NCBI GenBank assembly: GCA_016782405.1
Contig: JADHYO010000005.1
Span: 1 to 33,823, forward strand
Direction of reading: 5' to 3'
From: Candidatus Aenigmatarchaeota archaeon
Lineage (GTDB): Archaea > Aenigmatarchaeota > Aenigmatarchaeia > QMZP01
Length of the DNA: 33,823 nt
The translations under genes and the position numbers were made by a program. Below are positions 1 to 7,763 of the stretch, piece after piece (position 1 is the first letter of the stretch; the number at the start of each line of letters is the position of its first letter). Under the pieces are notes generated by a model. That model made no database searches. It was not told the origin of the DNA and saw only the letters and a list, made by a program, of their open reading frames with translations.

Positions 1-40
1 TAATTCTCCTGTAGCAATCCTCGAAGAATGGCTTCAATTC

Positions 41-76
41 GTTAATTATTTTTAACATATGTTAATTATTATTAAC
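41..76. promoter_or_regulatory. Tandem palindromic operator candidate upstream of the radical SAM gene
   Basis: Two near-identical 16-base elements, GTTAATTATTTTTAAC (41-56) and GTTAATTATTATTAAC (61-76), repeat with a 20-base period, about two helical turns. The second has perfect GTTAAT/ATTAAC arms around TATT; the first has one changed base. They lie just upstream of the candidate TATA boxes, so a dimeric repressor or activator binding co-operatively is a reasonable inference. The region is AT-rich, which lowers confidence, but the exact spacing and the paired arms are unlikely to be composition alone. Confidence 0.5.
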
Positions 77-82
77 AATCAT

Positions 83-126
83 TTAAATATCTATTCCTTG
101 GGTTCCAGTGGGAAACCTATTTAAAA
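83..126 (+). promoter_or_regulatory. Candidate TATA boxes of the radical SAM gene
   Basis: Two archaeal TATA-like elements are visible, TTTAAATA at 83-90 and TATTTAAAA around 118-126. Either would place transcription start well upstream of the ATG at 182, giving a leadered mRNA. That agrees with a ribosome binding site, AGGTG at 170-174, seven bases before the start codon. I cannot tell which box is used. Confidence 0.45.
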
Positions 127-181
127 CCCGCTGTTATAGTATTTAATAGATTTTAAAAGTTTCAAAAGTAGGTGTTTATCT

Positions 182-2056
182 ATGGTTACTGCCTATCCCC
201 AGGCCTCCCCGAAGCTGCCGGATGAGTGGAGGGATGTTGAAACGTCTCCGTACTTGAAGTTTTCTGATGAGAGAAAGCTCCGGCTGGCTGGGCTGCTGAA
301 GGATGAGAGCGGAGCCAAAATATTAAAGTTTCACCAATCACTTTGTCCTGGTTGTGCTGAGGAGGCTAAATGGAGCGGCCTTCTTGTGGATGCAGTGACC
401 TTTGAGAAGGGTGGAAAGGTTTGGATGAAGAAGCGGTGCAATGAGCATGGGGTTTTCAAGGAAGTTATTTGGTCAGATTGGGATCTTTACAAAAAAGCAG
501 AACAGTTCCAAGATCCAGGAATCCAGCTAAAAAATCCTCACATTGAAAAGTCCAAGGTTAACTGCCCAATGGATTGTGGTTTATGTAAGGATCATGAGAG
601 TCATACTGGCCTGGGAAACATTGTTGTTACTAATCGCTGTGACTTGAGTTGTTGGTACTGCTTTTTTTACAGCAAGGAAGGTGAGCCAATCTATGAGCCA
701 ACAATGGATCAGATAAGGTTTATGCTCAGGAGGATGAAGAATGAGAAGCCTGTTGGGGCAAATTCTGTCCAGCTAACTGGGGGAGAACCCACCCTGAGGG
801 AGGATTTAATTGATATTATCAAAGCAGCCAGGGAAATCGGCTACTCGCACATACAGCTGAATACTAATGGAATCAACCTCGCCAAGAAGGATGGATATAC
901 TCAGCAGTTGAGAGAGGCCGGCATCTCCAGCCTTTACATGAGCTTTGACGGCCTGACGCCTCAGTCCAATCCTAAGAACTATTGGGAAGCTCCAAAGGCA
1001 TTGGAGAACTGCCGCAAAGCAGGAATTGGGGTTGTCCTGGTTCCGACTGTTATTGGTGGGATAAATGATCATGAGCTAGGGGATATGGTTCGCTTTGCGT
1101 CAGCGAACATGGATGTTGTCCGCTCTGTTAACTTTCAGCCTGTCTCTTTGGTTGGGAGGATGCCTGAGAAAATGAGGATGAGGCAAAGGATTACTATACC
1201 TGGAACAATCAAGAAGCTTGAAGAGCAGACTGATGGTATGGTGAACAAGGAGGATTGGTTCACTATCCCTTGTACCAAGGGGGTTACAGACTTTGTTGAG
1301 GCTGTGAAGCAAAAGCCAAAATACAGGCTGTCAGTGCATTTCTCGTGTGGGATGGGAACATATGTGTTCAAGGACGACTCCGGGAAAGGGCTTATTCCAA
1401 TCACAAGGTTCTTTGATGTCCCTGGATTTTTTGAATACTTGGGCCAGATGACTGAGGAGCTGAACTCAGCAAGGTTCAAGTCTGTGAGAAAAACATATGT
1501 TCTTTCAAGGCTTTTGCTCAATATCAGGAGGTTTGTTGACAATAAAAACAAACCTAAATACCTCAGGCTTGCAAAGCTCCTTACCGGAGCAATCGGAGGC
1601 GGCGACTACTCTGGACTTGGGGAATTTCACCGCAACTCCCTCTTCCTTGGTATGATGCACTTCCAGGATCCATACAACTGGGACATTGACCGCATTCACA
1701 AGTGTGATATTCACTATGCTGTTCCAGATGGTAGGGTGCTGCCTTTCTGTGTGTTCAATGTGATTCCCGGTCTTTACAGGGATCCTATCCAGAGAAAATA
1801 TTCCATCTCCCCAGGAGAGTGGGAGAAAAAAACAGGCAAGAAGCTTGCAGATGATAAGCACCGCAGGAATGTGCGCCCAGAGGAGCTGGAAGAAATCAAG
1901 AAAAGATATGATCCTCACAGGAGGTGGAAAACGAAGCCAACACTGTGGACAGACTGGGGTGACGAATCCAGCGAGGCCTCTAAAGCAGAAGCAACGGCTC
2001 CAGCAAAAGCATCTGCGGGGGCGAAGCACCCTGCTGGGGGATGTGGGGCGTGTTAA
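182..2056 (+). CDS. Radical SAM protein of the COG1964 / tetraether lipid synthase (Tes, MJ0619-like) family
   Basis: Full-length 624-residue radical SAM enzyme. The SAM cluster motif C-x3-C-x2-C is at C153, C157 and C160, and GGEP at 200-203. Before the core lie the extra metal-binding segments typical of COG1964: CPGC at 55-58, C86/H89, and CPMDCGLCKDH at 128-138. HFSCG at 386-390 and further cysteines follow, and the protein ends in CGAC. COG1964 includes the M. jannaschii enzyme MJ0619 (Tes), which joins lipid chains into membrane-spanning tetraethers. That substrate is inferred by family; paralogues with other lipid or unknown substrates exist. The start is supported by AGGTG seven bases upstream. 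The low-complexity Ala/Lys/Ser stretch before the terminal cysteines is unusual. The ferredoxin gene 37 bases downstream is a candidate electron donor. Confidence 0.8.
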   Translation: MVTAYPQASPKLPDEWRDVETSPYLKFSDERKLRLAGLLKDESGAKILKFHQSLCPGCAEEAKWSGLLVDAVTFEKGGKVWMKKRCNEHGVFKEVIWSDWDLYKKAEQFQDPGIQLKNPHIEKSKVNCPMDCGLCKDHESHTGLGNIVVTNRCDLSCWYCFFYSKEGEPIYEPTMDQIRFMLRRMKNEKPVGANSVQLTGGEPTLREDLIDIIKAAREIGYSHIQLNTNGINLAKKDGYTQQLREAGISSLYMSFDGLTPQSNPKNYWEAPKALENCRKAGIGVVLVPTVIGGINDHELGDMVRFASANMDVVRSVNFQPVSLVGRMPEKMRMRQRITIPGTIKKLEEQTDGMVNKEDWFTIPCTKGVTDFVEAVKQKPKYRLSVHFSCGMGTYVFKDDSGKGLIPITRFFDVPGFFEYLGQMTEELNSARFKSVRKTYVLSRLLLNIRRFVDNKNKPKYLRLAKLLTGAIGGGDYSGLGEFHRNSLFLGMMHFQDPYNWDIDRIHKCDIHYAVPDGRVLPFCVFNVIPGLYRDPIQRKYSISPGEWEKKTGKKLADDKHRRNVRPEELEEIKKRYDPHRRWKTKPTLWTDWGDESSEASKAEATAPAKASAGAKHPAGGCGAC

Positions 2057-2059
2057 AGT

Positions 2060-2067
2060 TTTTAAGC
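2060..2067 (+). promoter_or_regulatory. TATA box of the ferredoxin gene
   Basis: TTTTTAAG lies about 27-34 bases before the ATG at 2094 and no ribosome binding site is visible, which is the pattern of a leaderless archaeal transcript. The ferredoxin may therefore have its own promoter as well as reading through from the radical SAM gene. Confidence 0.45.
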
Positions 2068-2093
2068 TTTGATTGTAATAACTGTTAGATAAT

Positions 2094-2351
2094 ATGGCGA
2101 CATACAAAATAATTTATGACAGGGAAGCATGCATTGGTGCAGGTGTTTGCGCTGCGGTTGCGGACAAGGTCTGGGTCATGAATGATGACGGCAAGGCTGA
2201 CCTGGTCGGTGGCAAAGAGGAAAACGGTAAATGGGTTCGCGAGATAGATGAGAGCGAACTTGAGGCAAACAAGCAGGCTGCTGAAGGCTGCCCAGCTGTT
2301 GTAATAGAAATAGTGAACAAAGACACTGACGAGAAAGTATTCCCCAAGTGA
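2094..2351 (+). CDS. Single-cluster ferredoxin, probably [3Fe-4S] type
   Basis: 85-residue soluble ferredoxin. The cluster motif reads CIGAGVC at 13-19 and the distal ligand is C66 in GCPAVVI. Canonical one-cluster [4Fe-4S] ferredoxins have Cys (or Asp, as in Pyrococcus) as second ligand; here position 16 is alanine. Three cysteine ligands with a non-ligating residue there resemble the [3Fe-4S] ferredoxins that serve bacterial cytochromes P450, which often read C-x-GAG-x-C. It presumably carries single electrons in the cytoplasm. Its position directly after a radical SAM gene suggests, by inference only, that it reduces that enzyme's clusters. Confidence 0.88.
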   Translation: MATYKIIYDREACIGAGVCAAVADKVWVMNDDGKADLVGGKEENGKWVREIDESELEANKQAAEGCPAVVIEIVNKDTDEKVFPK

Positions 2352-2412
2352 TGAACCTGGGTTTTCATTACCATTCTGTATTTTCTTTGTTCTCTGGAGA
2401 ACTCCGGAAATC

Positions 2413-2646
2413 TCAGTGAGCCTTGTATGTGCTTGCATTAAGAATGGTCATGCCAACTATTTTTCCGTTTCTCCGCCTTATAAGAACATTATTTTCCTTG
2501 AGCTCGCTGTCTTCAGCCTTTTGGGGCTTCTCAAAGCTAATGTAAATCACATCTGCTCCCTCATCATAGTCAATCCACATGTGTTTGGCCTTTATTCTCA
2601 TGACATGAGGGACTACCATCATTGCCTCTGAAGCTACTTTTTCCAT
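2413..2646 (-). CDS. DUF2283 protein, likely antitoxin
   Basis: 77-residue protein matching DUF2283: a YDEGADVIYISF-like strand pair, then SELKENNVLIRR and GKIVGMTILNAS. Its start (ATG at 2646) overlaps the last codons of the upstream nuclease-like gene by 13 bases in another frame, so the two are translationally coupled. DUF2283 genes often sit beside small BECR-fold nucleases, and the antitoxin role is inferred from that pairing. No membrane segment or signal is present. Confidence 0.75.
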   Translation of the reverse strand: MEKVASEAMMVVPHVMRIKAKHMWIDYDEGADVIYISFEKPQKAEDSELKENNVLIRRRNGKIVGMTILNASTYKAH

Positions 2647-2987
2647 ACTATATCCCTTTTCTTTAACTTTTCAATATGTGTGGTGAGAAAGGCTGTTATA
2701 ACGAATCCGTCTCTTCCCACTTCTTTATATACGCTTATAATGTATTTATGGTTTTGCTTTTTTGCAGCGAGAAGCTCGCTTCCCAGGCCACGTATTATCA
2801 TGTCGGGCGATTGTATTGCCTCCAGCACTGCGTAAGAAAGGCCTGCCAAATCATCATGGTTTTCAACAATATGAAACCACCTCTCTTCTGTCAACCGTAT
2901 ATGGATGCCATTTCTTGAGAGCGCTGTTCCTATAATAAGGATTTTTTGGAGACTGGCAATAAATATGGTTAAATTTCCCCGCCCCAA
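2634..2987 (-). CDS. BECR-fold (RelE/colicin-like) nuclease, likely toxin; start uncertain
   Basis: Up to 117 residues. The recognisable core starts near residue 27, GIHIRLTEERWFHIVENH, with a VLEAI-x-SPDMIIRG segment and a C-terminal strand DGFVITAFLTT. This resembles phage- and archaeal-encoded BECR nucleases (barnase/EndoU/colicin E5/RelE group), small RNases that act as toxins. The longest frame opens with a TTG at 2987, but a TATA-like ATTTAACCATATTTAT lies inside that stretch (about 2959-2974). The true start is therefore probably downstream, and no in-frame ATG precedes the core. It is the first gene of the pair with DUF2283. Function is inferred from fold resemblance and context. Confidence 0.6.
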   Translation of the reverse strand: MGRGNLTIFIASLQKILIIGTALSRNGIHIRLTEERWFHIVENHDDLAGLSYAVLEAIQSPDMIIRGLGSELLAAKKQNHKYIISVYKEVGRDGFVITAFLTTHIEKLKKRDIVWKK

Positions 2988-2996
2988 TTATATCCT

Positions 2997-3824
2997 ATGG
3001 AAAAGCTACTTTTCGGTACAGCAGGAATCCCAGTGGGGACCAAGCCACGCAATACGCTTGAGGGAATAAAGCAGGTTAAGAAGCTTGGGCTCGGTTGCAT
3101 GGAGCTGGAATTTGTTAGGAGCATTAATATTTCAGATAAAAAAGCCCCCGAGGTCAGGAAGTTAGCCAAGCAAGAGAACGTCCTTCTGAGTGCTCATGCT
3201 CCGTATTTTATCAATCTCAACGCTGTTGATCCAGAGAAAAGAAAAGCATCCATTGGGAGGATTCTCAATTCCGCGCGCATTCTCAACCTCTGCGGCGGTT
3301 GGTCGGTTTGCTTCCACGCAGGTTTCTACATGGGCATGCCGCATGATAAAGTTTATCAGAGTGTTCGTGAGTCACTGGAGGCTATCACAGAAGCATTGAA
3401 AACTGAGGGAATCAAGCTTTGGGTCCGCCCGGAAATTGGTGGGAAACCAACTTCGTGGGGCTCGCTCGAGGAAATAATTAAAATATCCCAGGAGTTGGAA
3501 GGAGTGCAGCCCTGTATTGATTGGGCACATCTCCACGCAAGGTCATTGGGGAAGAACAACTCATATTCAGAATTTGCCGCTGTGCTAGAAACCATTGAAA
3601 AGGGTCTTGGTAAGGAGGCCTTGAAAAATATGCATTGTCATGCTGAGGGGATTGAGTTTGGTCCCAAAGGGGAGAGGTCTCATTCAAACCTTGGCTCCTC
3701 CCTGAATTACCAGGATTTAATGAAGGCACTTAAGGACTTCTCTGTTAAAGGTGTGCTAATTTCAGAGAGCCCGAACATTGAAGGGGATGCATTGTTGATG
3801 AAGAAGGTGTATGATTCCCTTTAA
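2997..3824 (+). CDS. Endonuclease IV-like (AP endonuclease family 2) TIM-barrel protein
   Basis: 275 residues, the usual length of Nfo-type enzymes. Metal-binding motifs of the xylose-isomerase-like barrel appear in order: SAHAPYFINL, FHAGFY, RPEIGGKPTSWGS, CIDWAHLHARS, HCHAEGIEFG followed by GERSHSNLG, and ISESPNIEGDA. They supply the His, Glu and Asp ligands of the trinuclear zinc centre. The family cleaves DNA at abasic sites in base-excision repair. The archaeal branch is divergent, so activity on abasic sites is likely but not certain. The ATG at 2997 has no visible ribosome site and is transcribed divergently from the toxin pair. The aminopeptidase gene follows after 32 bases. Confidence 0.85.
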   Translation: MEKLLFGTAGIPVGTKPRNTLEGIKQVKKLGLGCMELEFVRSINISDKKAPEVRKLAKQENVLLSAHAPYFINLNAVDPEKRKASIGRILNSARILNLCGGWSVCFHAGFYMGMPHDKVYQSVRESLEAITEALKTEGIKLWVRPEIGGKPTSWGSLEEIIKISQELEGVQPCIDWAHLHARSLGKNNSYSEFAAVLETIEKGLGKEALKNMHCHAEGIEFGPKGERSHSNLGSSLNYQDLMKALKDFSVKGVLISESPNIEGDALLMKKVYDSL

Positions 3825-3856
3825 ACAATTTAAGCGGTGCGCTATAATAATAATCC

Positions 3857-5254
3857 ATGAGGATTTCAGTTTCTCCTGGGACAATGGAAACAATAAAGGC
3901 AAAGCTTCTTGTTGTCCCAATCCTCGAAGACGGGAAGCTGCTTCCCTTCCAGAAGAAGGAGATGGTTGGGAAGGAGGGAAAATCTTATCTTTTGTATGAT
4001 GGTTATAAAGGCTCTGAGAAGGTTTTTCTAGTCGGGTTGGGAAAGAAAAAAGATGTTAGCTCAGAGAAGGTAAGGAAGGCATTTGCCTTGGCTGTCAGGA
4101 AGGCCAGGGAGCTTGAGACTGGGGAGCTAACTGCTTTCTTAGCAGGGTTTCCTGGTCATGCTGAAGCAGCGGCAGAGGGCCTGCTTCTTGGGGCATATAG
4201 CTTTGATAAATACAAGTCCAAGAAAGACGGAAAGGAAGTGAAATCATGTGTTATTGTCGCTCCAAAGGCGGATGTTTCATCTGCAGTTAAAATATGCGAG
4301 AATGTAAATTTTGTCCGAGACCTGGTGAATGAAAATGCTGATGTGATGACACCAGCTAAATTGGCTGCGGTTGCAAAGGACGTTGCGCGGAAATGTGGAT
4401 TGAGGTTCAGGGTTCTTGAGAAGCCTCAATTGAAAAAGCTTGGGATGAACTTGCTGCTGGCAGTGGGTCAGGGAAGTAAATGTCCTCCCAGGATGGTGGT
4501 TTTGGAATACAGTCGGGGGAAGGGTAAACCTATTGTCCTTGTGGGGAAGGGAATAACTTTTGATTCTGGAGGACTAAACCTGAAGCCCAGTAATTATATT
4601 GAGACAATGAAGCAGGATATGGGGGGTGCTGCTGCTGTGTTAGGGACCATAAAGACTGTAGCAGAGCTAAAGCTGAAAATAAACCTTGCTGCTGTTATTC
4701 CGCTTGCTGAGAATGCCCTGGGGAGGGATTCCTACAAGCCAGGCGACGTCTTCAAAGGGTTCTCTGGGAAGACCGTAGAAATTGAGAACACGGATGCAGA
4801 GGGCCGTCTTATACTGGCGGATGCGTTGGCCTGGGCAGAGAAGAACCTGCAGCCCCGGTTGCTGGTTGACATAGCAACGCTGACTGGCGCTGCTCTGTAT
4901 ACTTTCGGGGAACTTGTTACCCCGGTGATAGGTACAGACAAAAAAACTGTGCAAAAACTTTTTGCTGCAGGAGAACGGACTGGCGAGAGGGTTTGGGAAC
5001 TGCCTCTTTACGAGGAATTCAAGGAAGAAGTTAAAGGGGAAATCGCTGACGTGAGGAACCTTGGCTACAACAAGCGTTATGCAGGAACCATAATGGGTGC
5101 TGCTTTCCTGAACTCCTTTGTTAAGGGCCCACTTGTCCATATTGACATTGGTGGGACCGCTTGGTCAGCGAAGGGCCGCGGCTATATCCCCAAATGGGCC
5201 ACTGGGGTTGGGGTTAGGTTGCTGACAGAATTCCTTAGGGGAATGGGCAAGTAG
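3857..5254 (+). CDS. pepA: Leucyl aminopeptidase, family M17
   Basis: 465 residues with a divergent N-terminal macro-like domain (about 1-150) and the conserved M17 catalytic domain. Visible active-site residues: K231 and D236 in VGKGITFDSGG, K251 and D254 in MKQDMGG, and the family signature NTDAEGRL at 311-318 containing D313, E315 and R317. The enzyme is a di-metal hexameric exopeptidase that removes N-terminal residues from peptides in the cytoplasm. TATA-like TTTAAGC about 25 bases before the ATG suggests a leaderless transcript. An alternative ATG at residue 10 would shorten it only slightly. Confidence 0.93.
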   Translation: MRISVSPGTMETIKAKLLVVPILEDGKLLPFQKKEMVGKEGKSYLLYDGYKGSEKVFLVGLGKKKDVSSEKVRKAFALAVRKARELETGELTAFLAGFPGHAEAAAEGLLLGAYSFDKYKSKKDGKEVKSCVIVAPKADVSSAVKICENVNFVRDLVNENADVMTPAKLAAVAKDVARKCGLRFRVLEKPQLKKLGMNLLLAVGQGSKCPPRMVVLEYSRGKGKPIVLVGKGITFDSGGLNLKPSNYIETMKQDMGGAAAVLGTIKTVAELKLKINLAAVIPLAENALGRDSYKPGDVFKGFSGKTVEIENTDAEGRLILADALAWAEKNLQPRLLVDIATLTGAALYTFGELVTPVIGTDKKTVQKLFAAGERTGERVWELPLYEEFKEEVKGEIADVRNLGYNKRYAGTIMGAAFLNSFVKGPLVHIDIGGTAWSAKGRGYIPKWATGVGVRLLTEFLRGMGK

Positions 5255-5318
5255 TGTTTGCTTACTTGTCAATACGCTTTTAGTTACATTTTTATGCAAC
5301 CTCACCAATTAAATTACA

Positions 5319-6263
5319 ATGATCGAGGTTTTTTACTCTGACAGGAAAGCTGTGAAGGTTCCGCTGGAAAAGCTCCGGACTCTTGCGAGGCTTAAGAAAA
5401 GGATCTGGGTTGACTTGACAAACCCCACCCCGAACGAGGTTACATTGGTCAAGGAAATATTTGGCATACACCCAATCACTGCTGAGGACATTCTGACCCC
5501 AAACACTCGCGCAAAGATAGAGGAGTTTGATCGTTATATTTTTGTGGTTCTCTACGGGATGATAAAACAAAGAAACATCAGGCTGATGGAAATGGATTTT
5601 ATTCTGGGGAAGAACTTTCTTGTCACATCTCACAAAGGAATTGCAAGCTTTAACAAACTGAAATCTGAGGGCAAGAAAATGAGCTCCCTCTTCAAGGGAG
5701 GGATGGACTTCCTTATGCACAGTTTAATTGACATGGAGGTGGATAATTTCATTCCAGCAATGGAGGCATATGACAATGCAATAGACAGGATTGAAGCAAG
5801 GATAATAAGGGATCCAGGCCCTGACATACTGGCAAAAATACTTGACCTGAAGAGAAGGATAAACAAAATAAAGAAAATCATTATCCCCCAACAGGAAAAG
5901 ATTTCTTTCCTTGCGAAAAACAAGTACAGCCTAATTTCACCATCATGTCAGACATACTTCCGGGATGTGCATGACCACTTCTATACTGTTACAGATATGA
6001 TTGAGGATTACCGTGACACGCTTTCAGGGAGCTTTGACGCCTATATGTCTTCTGTTTCCAACACCACGAACGAAGTGATGAAGGTTTTGTCGGTGATGGC
6101 CACAATAATGCTGCCGCTAACTGTCATTTCTGGGGTCTATGGAATGAACTTCCTGGTGCTTCCCGGTGCCAAGGACCCCCTTGGGTTCTGGTATATTATT
6201 GTTATCATGCTTGCACTGATTGCTGTCATGCTTGGTTTTTTCAAGAAAAAAGGATGGATGTAA
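5319..6263 (+). CDS. corA: CorA-family divalent cation channel
   Basis: 314 residues with the CorA layout: an alpha/beta cytoplasmic domain, long helices (about 130-245), then two C-terminal membrane segments. The first ends in the YGMNF motif that forms the pore mouth; the second is WYIIVIMLALIAVMLGFF. A short basic tail follows. The family forms pentameric Mg2+ (also Co2+/Ni2+) channels in the cytoplasmic membrane. The loop between the two helices is slightly longer than usual (LVLPGAKDPLGF). The ATG is preceded by a TATA-like TTTTTATG about 30 bases upstream. Confidence 0.92.
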   Translation: MIEVFYSDRKAVKVPLEKLRTLARLKKRIWVDLTNPTPNEVTLVKEIFGIHPITAEDILTPNTRAKIEEFDRYIFVVLYGMIKQRNIRLMEMDFILGKNFLVTSHKGIASFNKLKSEGKKMSSLFKGGMDFLMHSLIDMEVDNFIPAMEAYDNAIDRIEARIIRDPGPDILAKILDLKRRINKIKKIIIPQQEKISFLAKNKYSLISPSCQTYFRDVHDHFYTVTDMIEDYRDTLSGSFDAYMSSVSNTTNEVMKVLSVMATIMLPLTVISGVYGMNFLVLPGAKDPLGFWYIIVIMLALIAVMLGFFKKKGWM

Positions 6264-6291
6264 TTTTTAAAACCGGAAGCTAATTCTTCAG

Positions 6292-6645
6292 ATGGAAGAA
6301 CGCATTACCACAATGAGGGATGCCCAGAAGGTTGTGAAACAATTTGCTGAGCGCAACCGCTGGAATGATGCTCCCACAGTGGACAAGTTTGATCACCTCC
6401 ATGAAGAGTTAATTGAGATGTCGCAACACCTCCGCTACAAATCAGAGGAGGAGCGCATAAAATATGTTGCAGACAACATCGCTATTTTCAAGGATGGGAT
6501 TGGTGACTTGTTCTTTGCTCTTTGCAGGCTTGCAAACCAGCTTGGTGTGGATATTGAGGATGCGTTCAACGCCGTGAAAGCGGAGATTCTTGCAAAGTAT
6601 GACCACAAGGACGCAGAGAACAATTTGGTTAGGAAGCAGGATTGA
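6292..6645 (+). CDS. MazG-like nucleotide pyrophosphohydrolase
   Basis: 117-residue single-domain MazG-type protein. The first metal motif is HEELIEM and the second lies in DGIGDLFFALCRLANQLGV, the helix pair that binds Mg2+ and the triphosphate. The C-terminus, KYDHKDAENNLVRKQD, is typical of short MazG-like proteins. The family hydrolyses NTP or dNTP to the monophosphate, cleaning nucleotide pools. TATA-like ATTTTTAAAACC lies 20-29 bases before the ATG, so it is probably leaderless. Substrate cannot be read from the sequence. Confidence 0.87.
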   Translation: MEERITTMRDAQKVVKQFAERNRWNDAPTVDKFDHLHEELIEMSQHLRYKSEEERIKYVADNIAIFKDGIGDLFFALCRLANQLGVDIEDAFNAVKAEILAKYDHKDAENNLVRKQD

Positions 6646-6694
6646 TCCCAGAATTTGGGGGAATCATTATATTCTGCAAAGCTAAACTTTTTTC

Positions 6695-7366
6695 ATGTTG
6701 GAACAGTTTCCTGTTGCTCCAATGCTTTTGGTACTCTTGATACCACTGGCTTACAGCTTCTGGAAGAGGAAGGAGCGCAAAGCTGTTATTGTAGTTTGCA
6801 TTGCATGCGTTTTTACTGTTGCTTTTTACCCGCTTGTAAATATCCTCGCCAACTTGGTCCCTACAGTAGGATATTTCCTTGGGAAGATTATTCTCTTTAT
6901 ATTCATTCCAATTCTTGCTGTATTCTTCCTGGAGAAATGGTCCCTGAAAAACATTTTCATTGATTTTGGTGTGAGAAGGAAGGCTTTGGGTAAAAGCGTT
7001 TCCCTTGGAATTGCTGCAGCAATAGTAACTATAGCAATCACTTTGCTGGTTTCAGTGACCCAGTGGGACCTTGCCTTCAGGTCAATAATGTTCTTTGAAT
7101 CCTTTACTGAGGAATTCTTTTTTCGTGGATTCCTGCTGCTCTACCTCATGAAAAAAACCACACCAAAAATAGCTTATTCAACATCTGTCCTTGGGTTTGT
7201 GCTCATCCATCCACAGCACTTCAATTCCCTCTTTCTCATATCCACAATAGCCCAAGGGCTGCTGCTGGCGTGGGTTGCGGGAAAAACAAAAAACATAATT
7301 GGTCCATGGATTGCGCATGGAGCGAACCGCTTTTTCCCCTCGCTTCTCAGGATGATTTTTCAATGA
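6695..7366 (+). CDS. CPBP-family intramembrane metalloprotease
   Basis: 223 residues, strongly hydrophobic, with about six to seven membrane segments. The CPBP (Abi/CAAX protease) motifs are present: EEFFFRG with E139, E140 and R144; a second motif around H172/H175 in FVLIHPQHFNS; and a third in WIAHGANRFF with H208. Relatives cleave membrane or prenylated substrates; in prokaryotes the targets are mostly unknown. The 3' end overlaps the convergent gene's 3' end by 20 bases. A TATA-like CATTATAT lies about 25-30 bases before the ATG. Confidence 0.88.
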   Translation: MLEQFPVAPMLLVLLIPLAYSFWKRKERKAVIVVCIACVFTVAFYPLVNILANLVPTVGYFLGKIILFIFIPILAVFFLEKWSLKNIFIDFGVRRKALGKSVSLGIAAAIVTIAITLLVSVTQWDLAFRSIMFFESFTEEFFFRGFLLLYLMKKTTPKIAYSTSVLGFVLIHPQHFNSLFLISTIAQGLLLAWVAGKTKNIIGPWIAHGANRFFPSLLRMIFQ

Positions 7367-7763
7367 CATGCTCTGTGTATGGGTCGCCTTTCCAAAGATG
7401 CTTGGTGACCTTGCGGCTCCAGTCTCCGAGAATGTGAGAAATTTTGAAGTCCATGAAGCATGAATCCCATTTCTCTGCATCAACCTGGCCCCGCAGTCCA
7501 GGGAATGGGTCCTCCAAGAAGCGGTAAATGATTTTGTTTCCCTCTAAAATAATTTCCACAGGGAGCCCGAGATTTTTGTCATTCTCCTCTACCACTCGCT
7601 TGAAGTCCTCTGGTTTTCCTTTTTCAAACCCCATTGAATCATAAACCGCTTTCAACCTGGTGGCAAAGAATTCCCTGAAAAAAGCAAGTGCTTGCTCCTC
7701 CCCGTGCTTTTCTTTATAGAGAAGGAAGATGGTTTCTATTGATTTGAAGAATGCAGTATTCAT
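7347..7763 (-). CDS. Conserved protein, possibly L-2-amino-thiazoline-4-carboxylate hydrolase-like
   Basis: 138 residues from the ATG at 7763. That ATG overlaps the stop of the DUF59 gene (TAATG), so the two genes are translationally coupled; a longer reading from 7808 is possible but unlikely. It is a soluble alpha/beta protein with conserved-looking segments KAVYDSMGFEKG, NDKNLGLPVEI, YRFLEDPFPGL and a C-terminal TKHLWKGDPYTEHVIE. The layout, with a cysteine (SCFMDF) after the middle, faintly recalls the ATC-hydrolase fold, but I do not recognise it firmly. Pairing with an iron-sulphur assembly factor hints at a cysteine or sulphur-related role. Confidence 0.65.
   Translation of the reverse strand: MNTAFFKSIETIFLLYKEKHGEEQALAFFREFFATRLKAVYDSMGFEKGKPEDFKRVVEENDKNLGLPVEIILEGNKIIYRFLEDPFPGLRGQVDAEKWDSCFMDFKISHILGDWSRKVTKHLWKGDPYTEHVIEKSS

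Noticed and set aside
4667-5140. 157-residue open frame on the minus strand
   Set aside because: Lies wholly inside the conserved catalytic part of leucyl aminopeptidase.
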